From positions 3,658,001-3,722,000 of the forward strand of contig NC_070558.1 of NCBI RefSeq assembly GCF_026914185.1: a stretch of 64,000 nucleotides of DNA, in the 5' to 3' direction. Origin of the DNA: Puccinia triticina. Lineage: Eukaryota > Basidiomycota > Pucciniomycetes > Pucciniales > Pucciniaceae. This document shows positions 20,749-31,066 of the stretch, piece by piece. Position numbers and translations under genes: made by a program. The notes under the pieces were generated by a model that saw only the letters and a list, made by a program, of their open reading frames with translations, ran no database searches and was not told the origin of the DNA. Positions within the stretch are counted from its first letter, which is position 1. Every line of letters begins with the position of its first letter.

Positions 20749-22417
20749 ATGAATCTTCCTGGCAATCAGCCCGAACTAACCTTTGCTTCCGATCTGACTT
20801 CCTCAGGCTTCTATCAAGCCTTCGTCACCATCGACAAGTTCCTCAAACACTCCTTCGAATCAAGGATCTTATTGGAGCCGGCTAAGCTGGCCAAAAATGC
20901 CGACCAACTCTCCGAACGAAGGACCGAACTTCAAACCTTCAGGGCCGTCTTTCCCACCTCTCAAAACTCTACCCTGCTCATCAAAAAACACGGCCGGTTC
21001 GGAAGAGAAGAGGCTACGATCGACCAATTCCTCGAGAGTGACAAATGCAAAGAACTTCCAAAGCTCAAGTCTACCATGTTCCGCGGTCAGTCTCTCTCAT
21101 CTTGTCATCGCTTTGAGAAGAGAAGTGGTCCTGATTTCATTATGGCATACGGGGGGTGGATTCAGGTCAATTGACGCGCCAACCATCAACCCGGACGAAA
21201 AAAGCTACATCGCAGCTCGAAAACGATAAGCCGAGCACGTCGACGGGAAAAAACAAACATCAGTCCAGAGGGTCGCCCGCCACCACCCTGGATTCAGGCG
21301 GCGGACACAAGAGCAAGCGGGCCGTCTCCACAGGATCGCCGGCGATCCGCAAAGACGACCCCGACTCAACCCATCATCTCGACCCCTTCCTCAGAGGAGA
21401 CCCATTGTCATCTCTCGGAAAAGTTCGAAAGTCGGTCCACTTTTTCTTTTCCTCATCCTCTCCCCAAGACTCAGATGGCTTACTAACTGATTATCGACCC
21501 TCATTCAGACGAATCCAATAATCAGACTCGGATCCCGATTACGAACAGGTTTCGGAACACAACCATAAAAAGAAGACGTCCCTTTCAGCAGGTAAGATCG
21601 ACCTTTCGCCTGCCCATGAGATCCTCCCAAGAAGCTGATCCCACAAAATTCTCACTTGGCGGTGGTCACGATAAAAGAGATGACAGGCAAGACGACGTTG
21701 GAGGCGGACTCGACGACTTCGTCGAAACGGCAAGACTAAGCTCATCCCTCCCAACACGGCTCAACGACAAGCAGCACCCATCCGAAACGGAAGAGGAAGT
21801 CGCGCGGCTTGGCAACTGCCCAGACTGAAACTCCTCCCGCCTCTTCGTCTACTAAGCGCCGCAAGAAACGCAAGTCTCAGACTATTAAGTCTTATGTCGA
21901 TACCTATAAGGATGAGGATGATCAGCCGCCTGAGCAGGAAGAGGAACTCTTCGTTGTCGATAAAATCATCGGCGAAAGCGGTGATATCAGTGGCGAAACT
22001 ATCTACAAAGTTCTCTGGGTTCGTCTTTCCTTTTTCTGACGTGAGGATTTATGTATGCAGGGGAAATTGAGTCGTCTCTTTGTGTGTGTGTGTGTGTGTG
22101 TGTCTCAGGCGGGGTACCCGGAATCAGAAGCGACGTGGCAATTCGCGAACACGTTAGACAATTGTGCGGCCTTAGATGTATGGCAACAGAACAAGGACGC
22201 CAACCGAACGCTGAAGATCCACGAGGACCAGAACGCGGAGCGCAATCCTAATGGCCTCGCGAATCCTCCTCCGCCCCCTCCTCCGACAACCGCGTTGACG
22301 ACGATCCCTAATGGCACCTATCAAAAACACCATCCTGCTTCTAAAAACGCCGCAAACGCCTTCCAGGCCTTCGACGATCCGCCGCCCAAACGCCAGGCAC
22401 AACTAGGTCTCAATTGA
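20749..22417 (+). CDS. Chromodomain protein gene, multi-exon (structure partly uncertain)
   Basis: The first exon from ATG at 20,749 reads MNLPGNQPELTFASDL and ends near 21,085; an intron to 21,165 joins in frame to GQLTRQPSTRTKKATSQL and a charged, disordered region. Another intron with a good branch point (TACTAAC, ending at 21,508) follows. A basic patch (KRKRKSRG, STKRRKKRKSQTIKSY) precedes a chromodomain split by a 90-bp intron (22,019-22,108): EELFVVDKIIGESGDI, YKVLW, then AGYPESEATWQFANTLDNC. The C-terminus is proline-rich. The typical aromatic positions (V/Y, W, W) are present. Such domains bind methylated histone H3 tails. The frame between 21,430 and 21,830 could not be joined cleanly, so either an exon boundary is wrong or the gene is damaged. 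It may be cargo of the MULE or a separate insertion. Confidence 0.65.
22079..22104. repeat. (TG)n microsatellite in chromodomain intron
   Basis: About twelve TG units directly upstream of the 3' splice site (TCTCAG) of the intron that splits the chromodomain. Confidence 0.9.
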
Positions 22418-22979
22418 TCCACTTTTATTATTTTTTTCAAAAAAAAGAGAGAAAATAAAAGGAGACAGCCTCATGAATTGGGCTTTCTTTTTGTTGTACT
22501 TAGCATGGCACTCGTCCTCCTCCCCACTCGATCTTGTTCTTCTTGAGACTTCATAACTGGTTCTTCTTTTCATGAGAGACACCGCGTTTATTCCATAATC
22601 CCCTTACCCCCTACTAAAGAAGTCTCTCAGCTCTTTTTGATATATAATGTACTGCCAATTCTTTGACGATTGGTCTTTCCCTGTTTCCAATGGGCTCGGG
22701 TTGGTATGGTCTTCTTACATGGAGATGTTGGTCGGTCGGGCTTTCTTCTGGCGATGCTCATCTTTTGCGTTTGCATGCGTGTAAATACATGGTTCGACTT
22801 GTGGCCTGTGTGTCTTTGGATGTGGTGAGAAAAGGTTGCTCGGCCTCACACGCCAGCAGGGCATCGGTGAGTGTGAACTCTGCAAAATCAATAGGGGGGT
22901 TCACGTTAGCCTGATTTTGAAATCAGGCTACAAACCTTGCTAAAAATTTGATGGCTGCTCATGCAGCTCAATGCAAGGA
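22418..22979. other. 3' flank of chromodomain gene, no gene seen
   Basis: A-rich run after the stop (possible polyadenylation region), then unremarkable sequence. At 22,907-22,930 TAGCCTGATTT and AAATCAGGCTA form a hairpin. No coding region recognised. Confidence 0.4.
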
Positions 22980-23097
22980 TCCAAGTTTATTAAATTCACA
23001 AAAACATGGCGAAAAAGATCTAAGTTTTGGTGTGCAGCCACATGATGGCCACTGTTGAAAAGATTACCCCCGAACACTGTGTGCCATGGATAGACCC
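22980..23097. repeat. Dispersed 120-bp repeat, copy 2
   Basis: Same-orientation copy of 16,138-16,257 with a few C/T and A/G differences (GGCGAAAAAG against GGCAAAAAAG; TTACCCCC against TTACCCCT). It is followed here by hairpin-type repeats instead of the sequence after copy 1. Confidence 0.8.
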
Positions 23098-23266
23098 ACC
23101 CCACTCGATGGCCGTGGTGCGACAGTGCTTTAGCCCCATGATGACCGGCGCAGACCGGTCATCACAAATAGATGTTTTTCCCCGCGATGACCGGCACGGA
23201 CCAGTCATCAAGGTGTGTGTATGCCACTCCATGGCCCGTCATTGAGGTGGGGTGTGTACTCCACTC
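23098..23266. repeat. Fragment related to the palindrome-array element
   Basis: Contains GATGACCGGCGCAGACCGGTCATC and a diverged second copy (GATGACCGGCACGGACCAGTCATC split here by a spacer), plus CCACTCGATGGCCG and GGCCCGTCATTGAGG. These have the same build as the units at 32,215-33,150, so this is probably a remnant of that family. Confidence 0.5.
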
Positions 23267-23273
23267 AATCTCT

Positions 23274-23593
23274 GGTGAGGACTTGAGTGCACCCCAATGC
23301 ACTCCATTTGGTATTTGCCAGCTGGAGTGCAAAGCCAAAATCCTTTGCTGAAAAGGTGGAGTGCTTGGGCTTGCACTCCATTTTTATTGGAGTGCATCTA
23401 GCTGCGCTCCCCTATTTTGGTAAATTTTGGAGTACCCAGTTGTGTACTCCAACAAACATGGAGTGCCCATCTGGAGACTCCATGTTTTGGGAGTACAAAA
23501 TCAAGGCACTCCAGCTTTTTTGGAGTGCTGGCCCCCCAAAGCCAAAAAAGTGGAGTGCACAAAGTAAAAGTTCGGAGTGCATTTAGGCTCACC
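23274..23593. mobile_element. Decayed 320-bp inverted-repeat element with GGAGTGCA motifs
   Basis: Ends GGTGAGGACTTGAGTGCACC (left) and GGTGAGCCTAAATGCACTCC (right, in reverse). Inside, GGAGTGC and GCACTCC alternate about a dozen times. On the right the inverted end can be extended to TAGGGTGAG, which resembles hAT ends, but no convincing target duplication was found. Confidence 0.5.
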
Positions 23594-24062
23594 CTAAATA
23601 AATTCAGCACATCATCAAAATTTAATTGAAAGTATTTCCACAAGAAAAAAACCTCTTCACTGTCAAAGAGAGATAAAAACCAAAGGCGGGGAGCCATATG
23701 GGTAGGGGACTATGCTTGCAGCGGCGAAGCCGCCTTGGCCTCTAGTATATATCCTAAATGCTCACAACAAATACGTCAGTTCTAGCTGGTCCTCGTCTCC
23801 TGACCTTATAAGTGATTTTTCAAGTATTTAACTATTTAATCCGGAGTTCTACTAGGAATATGTTAAGGACTGATTTGTTATAATGATACCAGAAAGTGTC
23901 TTGACAGAGATATGTTTCTTCACTTGAATGTAACAGGTTAGTTTTCCTGCCACCAACTCATCAAAATTTGCTAAGAATACTTATAAAATTCGCAACAGTG
24001 GTTAGAGATATGTTAAGCCACGTGTTCAACATAGAAATCCTCTATCACGTTGGGGACTCCCT
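23594..24062 (-). other. Gypsy 5' leader next to the 5' LTR, with primer-binding site
   Basis: No gene. On the minus strand the LTR end TTTACA is followed after AG by GGAGTCCCCAACGTG (24,044-24,060), in the same position as the better primer site of the TR-GAG element (TGGTGTCCCAACAGTGG, also after AG). It lacks the usual TGG start, so the primer tRNA cannot be named. Confidence 0.45.
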
Positions 24063-25349
24063 TGTAAAGCTCAAAAGTGCTCCTGAGAACCTTTTGCTGA
24101 GTGCGGAAAGGGATGAATGAGGTTACCTCTGCCTTTCCTGGGTCACTAGACACTAAAACAAGCCCCCCAATCTACGATTGGAAGGTTTATGTAGTGATAG
24201 TGGAGGTGTATCGAAAGATAGCCTACTTCAAACAAGTGGCTTAGGGGATATGGGTGATGTAACCGGAGCTGAGTGAGTTGTGAGTTAATATGGTCCGTGT
24301 GTTGCCGCAAAGAGGTTGTGGAACACCCTGACAGAGGGGTTGATGATGATTTAGCAATGTAATAGTGTTGTTGTATGTATGTATTTGTTATGTAATAAGG
24401 GTAAAACCACAATATAGTGGGGGCTAATACTGTAGAGTGAGCAAGTGTTGTACTGTTATGGGGTAAGCTGAGTGCAAGTAGTTTGCTGAGAGAAATTACA
24501 ACTGGGGGGAGGAGAGCCTCCTTAAATAGAAAAGAGTGAGGGATTTTAGCTCCAGGGGAACCAGGGAATGAGGGATTTTAGCTGCCCTGAGCTGTCAAAT
24601 GAGGGATTTTGGCTGGTGGTACAGCCTAGATGAGGGAATTTAGCCCAATTGACAGGTCACATGATGTAATGATGAGGGAATTTAGCTGGTGAGAAAGTGG
24701 AGGTGAGAGGTTTGAGTTTGGCCTATGATGTCATTGACGTATGATGTCATTGGGTCATCTGATCATCTGTACTGCCCCTGTCTGTCAAATGATGACATAC
24801 GAGGGAATTTAGCTAGCCTGAGCTGTCAACTGATGTTGTGTGTAAGCTGCATGAGGGGTTTTTGCTAGCTTGACACCTGCATGAACTGCAGCCCCTATTA
24901 CACTAGTCTGCATGCACCTGCATGAGCCTGCATAAGACTGCATAAGACTGCATAAGACTGCATAAGCCTGCATAAGCCTGCATAACACTGCATGACACGT
25001 GCATAACACAATGTAATGAGTGCAGCTGATGAGGTAAAGCATATGTAAAGGGTAGACAAGTGTCAGAGCGGACCATGTAACGGATTACATGGTCCCGGGT
25101 AAGGGTGGTTCATGTAATGGATTACATGACCTGAGTATGGTGTTTGTGTGCGTGAAACTGGCTGATGGTGTCTTGAAGGGGTTGTATCTTCTGATCCAGA
25201 GGGGTGTAAGGTGTGTTGTCCATGGTATCCTGTGTAGTTTTGGCAGTAGAATCCAATGGTGTTGCCGTATTGGTTGATTTGTGAGTGTACATATGAGAAA
25301 ATGGAAAATTTTGAAATGGGCTAGATGGGTAACCATAAAGCATACCACA
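24063..25349 (-). repeat. 5' LTR of the gypsy element
   Basis: Partner of 5,465-6,751. On the minus strand it runs TGTGGTATGC to GAGCTTTACA. It carries the same TGAGGGAWTTTAGC array (24,535-24,870), 10-bp repeat (24,909-24,998) and twin palindromes (25,074-25,128). Confidence 0.93.
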
Positions 25350-25728
25350 CCGTCCCAAGTGATGGAGTCGGATTTGGTGCCTTGGTTTTGCTTTGGTTTC
25401 ACGATCCAGGCCCTACAGCCAAACGGCCTAAAGAGCTTCAGGTTTGGCTTGATGTGAAACATCAGTTGCATTGGGGAAGCCCGGCTTTTGGAGAGTGAGG
25501 GTAAGCAATTAGTTGTCGCTGTGGCTGTTTTCACCGCCTCTGCCCACCACTCCGGAGCCATGTTGGCCTGGAGCATTAGAGTTCGAGTCATTTCGATTAT
25601 GGTTCTGTTAGCTCGCTCTGCAAAGCCGTTGTGTTGCGGAGTGTACGGGGGCAATACTGTGTGTTGAATACCGTCTTCCTTAAGGGATTCGCCGAGGGCC
25701 TTGCTCACAAACTCGCCTCCGCCGTCGG
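25350..25728 (-). pseudogene. Ty1/copia element 1, middle part: integrase core end
   Basis: Minus-strand reading: GGGEFVSKALGESLKEDGIQ, then PPYTPQHNGFAERANRTI with the catalytic E (near 25,605), WWAEAVKTATATTNCLPS and FGCRAWIVKPKQNQGTKSD up to TWDG at the gypsy junction. It is bounded by the gypsy 5' LTR below and the hAT element above; the hAT target duplication covers the codons around the second catalytic aspartate (TDGGGEF). The frame within this piece has no stop. Confidence 0.88.
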
Positions 25729-28700
25729 TAGGGATGGCGTTTGGGTACCCGTCTTGGGGTACCCGGCACCGCCTGGCGGGTGTGGCGGGTGCCTGGCGGG
25801 TACCTTCCAAGCGGTGCCGGGTGCGGTGCCGGGTCCCTGGTTTTTGGGGTAAGGGCAGCAGGTACCCGGGTACCGCCTGCCCGCACCCGCTGCAAGCCCC
25901 CTATTTTTCCCGGGGCATTGGGTGTAAGGCAAATCTTAGGCAGCCACCATCCACCGCTGTCATCAAACCCCGCCAAAACCATCGATCATGGCCTCCAACC
26001 GCAAGCAAAGAAGACCCAACACATCAGCATCATCCCCCTCATCTTCCCAGAATAACAACGACAACAATAGCGTTCAAAGGACTAGCAGAGACGACCTTGT
26101 CACTCCGGGTAGTACCCAGCCTCCATCAGGAAGAACCAGGGATGAAAGCGACAAGGAGGAGCTATGTGAGTCTATTCTGTTAACCATATATTTTTCCGGC
26201 AGAATGATTCTGAATTTTCTATTCAGTAAGGGCACAGAAGATCGCCGCAAACAGCCAGAGTTTAAGCTATAAATCATACTTGGTCCCCGAGCTCTCCGAG
26301 CAGCTTGATAAGAATAACCAAAGGATGATCGCTTATCCTTGCAAAATGTGAGTTCGATCGATCTTTTTTTAATTCCATGATCAATAAATTAAATCCCTGA
26401 CCCTTGCCAACCCCCAAACTCACTCAGATGTGGAACCAAGATTAACCGTCCGACCTCGGACTTGTCTTGCAGCAATTTAATCAAGCATGCGGCAACCTGC
26501 CTCCGAAAACAGAGCGAACAGAAATCAAATGTGAATCTTGCCCGTGTTTGAATCAAGGGAACTGGAGACATTGATCCCAAGGAGGTAAGTAACAGGCTTC
26601 AATATATGATTGATCAAGCTAACTAACTAGGCTTACCAAAAAAACACATAGGTTCCTCAACTTTGTGCAGTATGGTGTGCCGAGGCCGCCAGACCCTTTT
26701 CAGCACTAGTCGACGCGAGCCACAAGGCCATTCTTCATCCAACCGTCGTCAAGAATCTACCAGCGAGACGAGTGGTTTCAGAAGATATCCACAGGCTCTA
26801 CTCAGCTATACAACAGAACTATAAGTCGGTTTTGGAGGTTTGTACACCTTTATTTTTTTGTTTTTTCCACTCAATTCAACCGCTGATTGCATTGTTATTG
26901 TTTTATTAGGCACACAAAGGTGCACTGTACTTAGGAGTTGATGCCTGGCAGTCTCCCAATGGGTTCGACATCCTTGGGATCATCATCTACCGATTAGCAG
27001 GCGATCTATTGGGTGAACCAAAGCTAGAGGCCATGCCTCCAGACTTTGTTCGCCTCTCTCAAAGCCACACAGGTCATTATCTCGCTGAGACCGTCCGCCT
27101 CGTCGTGGAGAAATTTGGTATTCAACAGAAGGTTAGCCAGGGGTTTTTTTTGCTTGTTAGTCTGTCGCTGATTGAGGAACAAGAACCTTTAGCTATGTGG
27201 GATCGTCAGCGACAACGCAACACACAACGATGTCATGGTAAAAGAGCTGAAGAAACAGCAGTGGCCCCGCTTCAAAGGGGAGCCACAGTGGGTACACTGT
27301 TTTGCACACATACTCAACTTGATTGTACAAGGAATTCTACGACCCTTTGGCACTCAGAAGCAAACAGGGACCGAAAAACAACAGAAAAAAACTACTTGGG
27401 ATGACTCAGATTATTCTGAATCCAGCGACAATGACATTGAGGGAAACATTAATTTGTAAGTCCGACTCTCAGTTCACCCCTATTTTATTTCCAGACACTG
27501 ATTTATCTCATCTTTACTAGCTTCCAACCCAAAGAAGATGCCACGTACTGTAGTGACGATGATGATGAAAGCAAAGCTGGGTCGTATGACCCAAAAGAAC
27601 CAGATGAGTTCAAGCTGCTTGGTATGGATGATATCGATCACGCAAGCGACGAAGAGGAAGATGATCGATATACGACTAAAGGTTGCAGAAACAGTTTGGC
27701 AAAGGTTTGCATTTACATACAACTTGTCTGACATATACTGTAGTTGATTGTCCTTTCTTTTGGTAGTTTCGTGTGATTGCTAAAAAATTGAAATACTGGC
27801 CGAACTCGAAAGCTGAATTTGTTGATATATGCCGTGAAAATGGATGTGATACTCCTCACAATGTCAAGCAGGACGTACGAACCCGATGGAATTCAACTCT
27901 TGTCCAAATTAACAGTATTATCCGATGTGAGGCCGCCATGTAAGTTTTTATTACTATTTCTGACACTACAATGTGCATGAACTGACTGCCTTGCTTTTTT
28001 AACCCCCAGTCGCGAGTGCCAGCGTCACAAACGACTTGGTATTGATTGCAAGTTCCTCCTTGATAAGTCTGACCTTGACTTGGCGCGGGATCTATCGGAA
28101 ATCCTCTCAATCTTCTACGAGATAACTCTTCAAATCTTGATCTCAGGCTCCGCTCGCTTGTCCAACATTGTCGTTTTCATCGATCAAATTACCAAACATT
28201 TATCAACTGCAATCTCTGGTTCCAAGTATCCACCAGCGTTGAAGAACGCTTGCCGAATTGGTTTGAAAATCACGAATAAGTACTATAGCTTGACAGACAA
28301 CTCCCCTCTCTACAGGATAGCTATCAGTAAGTACCGTTTGTCATCAAGATCTGCTTGATTTTGCATGAAATATTAATTATTCTTTTCAAGTCCTTCACCC
28401 GTCGTTTAGGGACGAGTACTTCAAGTTACTCCGCTGGGAACCGGAGTGGATTACTGAAGCTATACGGCTCGCGCGGGAAATGTGGGTAACATTCTACAAA
28501 CCAGACCCAACACCTCCAAACCCCTCAACATCATCGACTAAAACATCCAAGGTGAGTTTTCAACTTTCGTTGATCAACTCCTTCCCACATATTGAAACCT
28601 GTATCAATCTTTGACAGGCTAAGAGTACCATGTTAGCTGGCCTTGGTGAAGCTGCTGCCGCTCGAGGCGGCCACTGCTCAAACAATCCTCTGGATATTTG

Positions 28701-29303
28701 GCTTGGGGGGGCACTCATCTTGGATGGCGATGAACCGTTCAATCCACTGAAGTGGTGGATCCAACAGAAAAACTCAGGAAACACACATGGGGGCCTTGTA
28801 TATATGGCACTCAATGTCTTGAGCTGTCCAGGTCAGTAGAAGTTTTCCAGGATCCCCTTCTTCTTCTTGCATGAGCTGACTGATTTTCCACATTTTTACA
28901 GCAACATCGGTCGATGTCGAAAGAGCTTTTAGCTTTGGGCGCGATTATGTTTCGCCAAGGAGACACCGGCTATCAGCTTGCTCACTAAGCAGGGGCATGA
29001 CAGTGGCCTTCTATTCGAAAAATGGACTGATCAAAGACGGGGTCTTGGCCAAGTGGAAGCATGAGCTTCAGACAGAAAAGAAGGTCAAGGCAAAGGAGAA
29101 GGGTAAAAATAAGGTTATAGTTGTAGATGAAGACTGAAAAATGAATTAATATAGCACATATACATGTTTTTGAGAGCGGGTACCGGCGGGATACCGCCTC
29201 AGGTACCGCCGGTACCGGGTGCGGTGCTGGGTGCCATCTTTTGGGCAAAAATTCACCCGGTACCCGGACCCGCAACGGGTACCCGGGTCCCAAACGCACC
29301 TTA
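25729..29303 (+). mobile_element. hAT DNA transposon, 3,575 bp, inserted in copia integrase
   Basis: Target duplication GCCGTCGG (25,721-25,728) and GCCGTTGG (29,304-29,311), 8 bp with one mismatch. Ends TAGGGATGGCGTTTGGG (left) and TAAGGTGCGTTTGGG (right, in reverse), which fit the YARNG start of hAT ends. Both subterminal zones (25,744-25,915 and about 29,178-29,300) are dense in GGTACCCG and GGTACCGCC, GC-rich and mutually inverted. One transposase gene lies inside on the plus strand. Confidence 0.88.
25988..29137 (+). CDS. hAT transposase with BED-type finger, about ten exons
   Basis: Starts MASNRKQRRPNTSASS. A BED-like finger is split by an intron (YPCKMCGTKINRP, SNLIKHAATCLRKQ, near 26,340-26,510). 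Further exons read VWCAEAARPFSALVDASH, GALYLGVDAWQSPNGFDILG (first catalytic D region), IVSDNATHNDVMVKELKK (second D), WVHCFAHILNLIVQGI (the C-x2-H motif), an acidic insert, WNSTLVQINSIIR, and at the end the hAT dimerisation domain (PFNPLKWWIQ, then SVDVERAFSFGRDYVSPRRH). Introns are short with GT...AG. The stop is at 29,135-29,137. A TGA at 26,549-26,551 (ARV, stop, IKGTGDI), after a T, would interrupt the second finger exon unless spliced out. All other parts are open, so this copy is intact or one mutation from it. Confidence 0.82.
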
Positions 29304-31066
29304 GCCGTTGGTAATGAGCTTTTTGATAGATTTTCTGGTTTGCTTTTCGAAGAAAGTTTTATATTCGAGGATGGCTGCCGGTGCTTCACTCTTGAGCTTG
29401 AGGATCTCGGTGTGGATATAGCTAGTATGATGATCAACCAGTGTTAAGAAGTAGCAGGCGCCTCCGTTGGTGGCTGGCGATATTGGGCCAACAAGGTCAG
29501 CGTGAACGGTTTCCAGAGGGGCAGTGGTCGCTTTGAAGTGGCTGTTATATGAAATTTTGGTTACTTTCCCCTTCATGCACGCGTTGCAAGCTCTTGTGGC
29601 CTCAGTAGAGAAAGGTTTATTGAGCATTGACTCAATTTGCTTCTTGCTAGCGTGTCCCATCCTCTTGTGCCATTGATCAAAATCGTTGGGTTTCGATGCC
29701 GGTGCGGCTTCAGAGAGATTGGCCATTGGTTGTTCCTGAAGGTCCCGCAGTCCAATGATCTCAAAGATTGAGTTAGAGGTGTCAATCGCTAGAGCCGCTA
29801 GGTCGTCAATTTTTACCTCAAAGCCGCAGGGAGCCGGTGTGATTGCTGCCGAGTTCTCCATCAGCTGAGCGAATGAGATTCGAATGAGATTAGGCTTCGG
29901 GTGAGATTGGGCACATAGAGTGCATCCTTTAGGACAATAACAGCTCCGTTGTCAAATTTGAGCGTGGCTGTACCCTTGGCTACCGCGAAAAGCTCGTTGC
30001 GGTCCCATTTATTACCGGTAGCAATACTGATTCGAACAGGAGTCGTTGTGTCAAACATGTCAATAGTATTGATCATGTGGTGGCTTGCTCCCGAGTCCAA
30101 GACCATTCTTAGCTTTCCTTCAGTTTGATTTGGACCGGTCAAGTAGCCGAAGGTCGGGCGTGCGATGCTGGCTGGCGGAGTAGGCTCTTGCGCAACCGTT
30201 GTGACAAGGCTGGTCGGAGGAGCACCGGTTCTTGCCTTTTTGTATAAACCGGGGTGAAGCGTCCAGCAGTTCTCCTTGGTATGACAAGTGGCGAGAGGGT
30301 TATGTTGCTTGTTAGTGCAGGGGTGTGGATTGAAGCGCCGTTTTTTCTGCTGATTTCCACGATTTCCGGAGTGTTGCGCTTGCGTCGCCAGCGCAGTGGA
30401 TGACCCGGCAGTTGGTTCTTCTTCCCTATTCATAGTTGCCAAAACTGCGTTGTGATGGGCGATGTCCCGCAGTTTTGCAATAATCTGCTTTGGATGCGAA
30501 AGCATTTTGGCGTTGCTGATTAACGTTTCCATAAGCGAAGGCCTTTTCTGGGAAATCTGTGCGATGATAGTGCAGCTGAGGATAGTTCCGGGAACATCCA
30601 ATCCCATAGCTGCAAACTCCGCCAACATCGATTCAAGTCGCGTAATGTAGCGGTTGATATCATTGTTGTATTGAATATCCTCCCATTTTTGCCACGCGTG
30701 ATAGATGGCGAGCACCGATGCTGAAGCATATTCGCCTTTGAGTTCTTTCCACAGGGCAAAGGCGTCGTTGACATTTTCATCGGTGATGATGTGGTTATAG
30801 ATATTGTCCTCAATGTGACCGCTGATAATGGTGGCGGCTTGAACGTACTCCAATTTTACTTGCTCGGATGCATTGGGGGCTAGCGGTTCTTCTATGCACT
30901 TCATGAGACTCTTGACGGCGAGGTAGGTCTTGACCTTTTGCTGCCAGATAGGAAAGTTCTTCCCATTGAATGTCGGGCATTTGAACAAATCGCGTTCATC
31001 GCTGGATGTCGTGGAGACATTTGCGTTTGATGAGGAAGCAGCAGGCGTTTGCCGAGTGCCGGCCAT
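29304..31066 (-). pseudogene. Ty1/copia element 1, 5' part: gag, protease, integrase start
   Basis: From ATG at 31,066 (MAGTRQTPAASSS) the gag region reads NFPIWQQKVKTYLAVKSL and FALWKELKGEYASASVLA; a histidine/cysteine region (HPCTNKQHNP, CHTKENCWTLHP) precedes the protease motif MVLDSGASHHMI (near 30,100). After SLISF the frame shifts because of an 11-bp tandem duplication (CGAATGAGATT at 29,870-29,880 and 29,881-29,891). The next frame gives GAG-pre-integrase (QWHKRMGHASKKQIE, ACNACMKGK) and the first catalytic D (VHADLVGPI), then ends at the hAT insertion. A cap of about 400 codons before the shift is open. Confidence 0.88.

Larger units (their letters stand above)
5465..25349 (-). mobile_element. 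Ty3/gypsy LTR retrotransposon of 19.9 kb, nested in copia element 1
   Basis: Two near-identical 1,287-bp LTRs (5,465-6,751 and 24,063-25,349, exactly 18,598 bp apart) start TG and end CA, and are bounded by the 4-bp duplication CCGT (5,461-5,464 and 25,350-25,353). Only three LTR differences were noticed, so insertion looks recent. The coding orientation is minus: 5' LTR on the right, primer site next to it, gag-pol at 9,852-15,637, polypurine tract GGGGGAGGA touching the 3' LTR. The outer copia frame is restored across the junction (TWDG then IMLGYDNKF). Its length is inflated by elements nested in its leader (15.9-23.6 kb) and by an antisense ORF beyond pol. The gag-pol frame carries ten TGA stops and one frameshift, so this copy cannot supply its own proteins. 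Confidence 0.9.
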
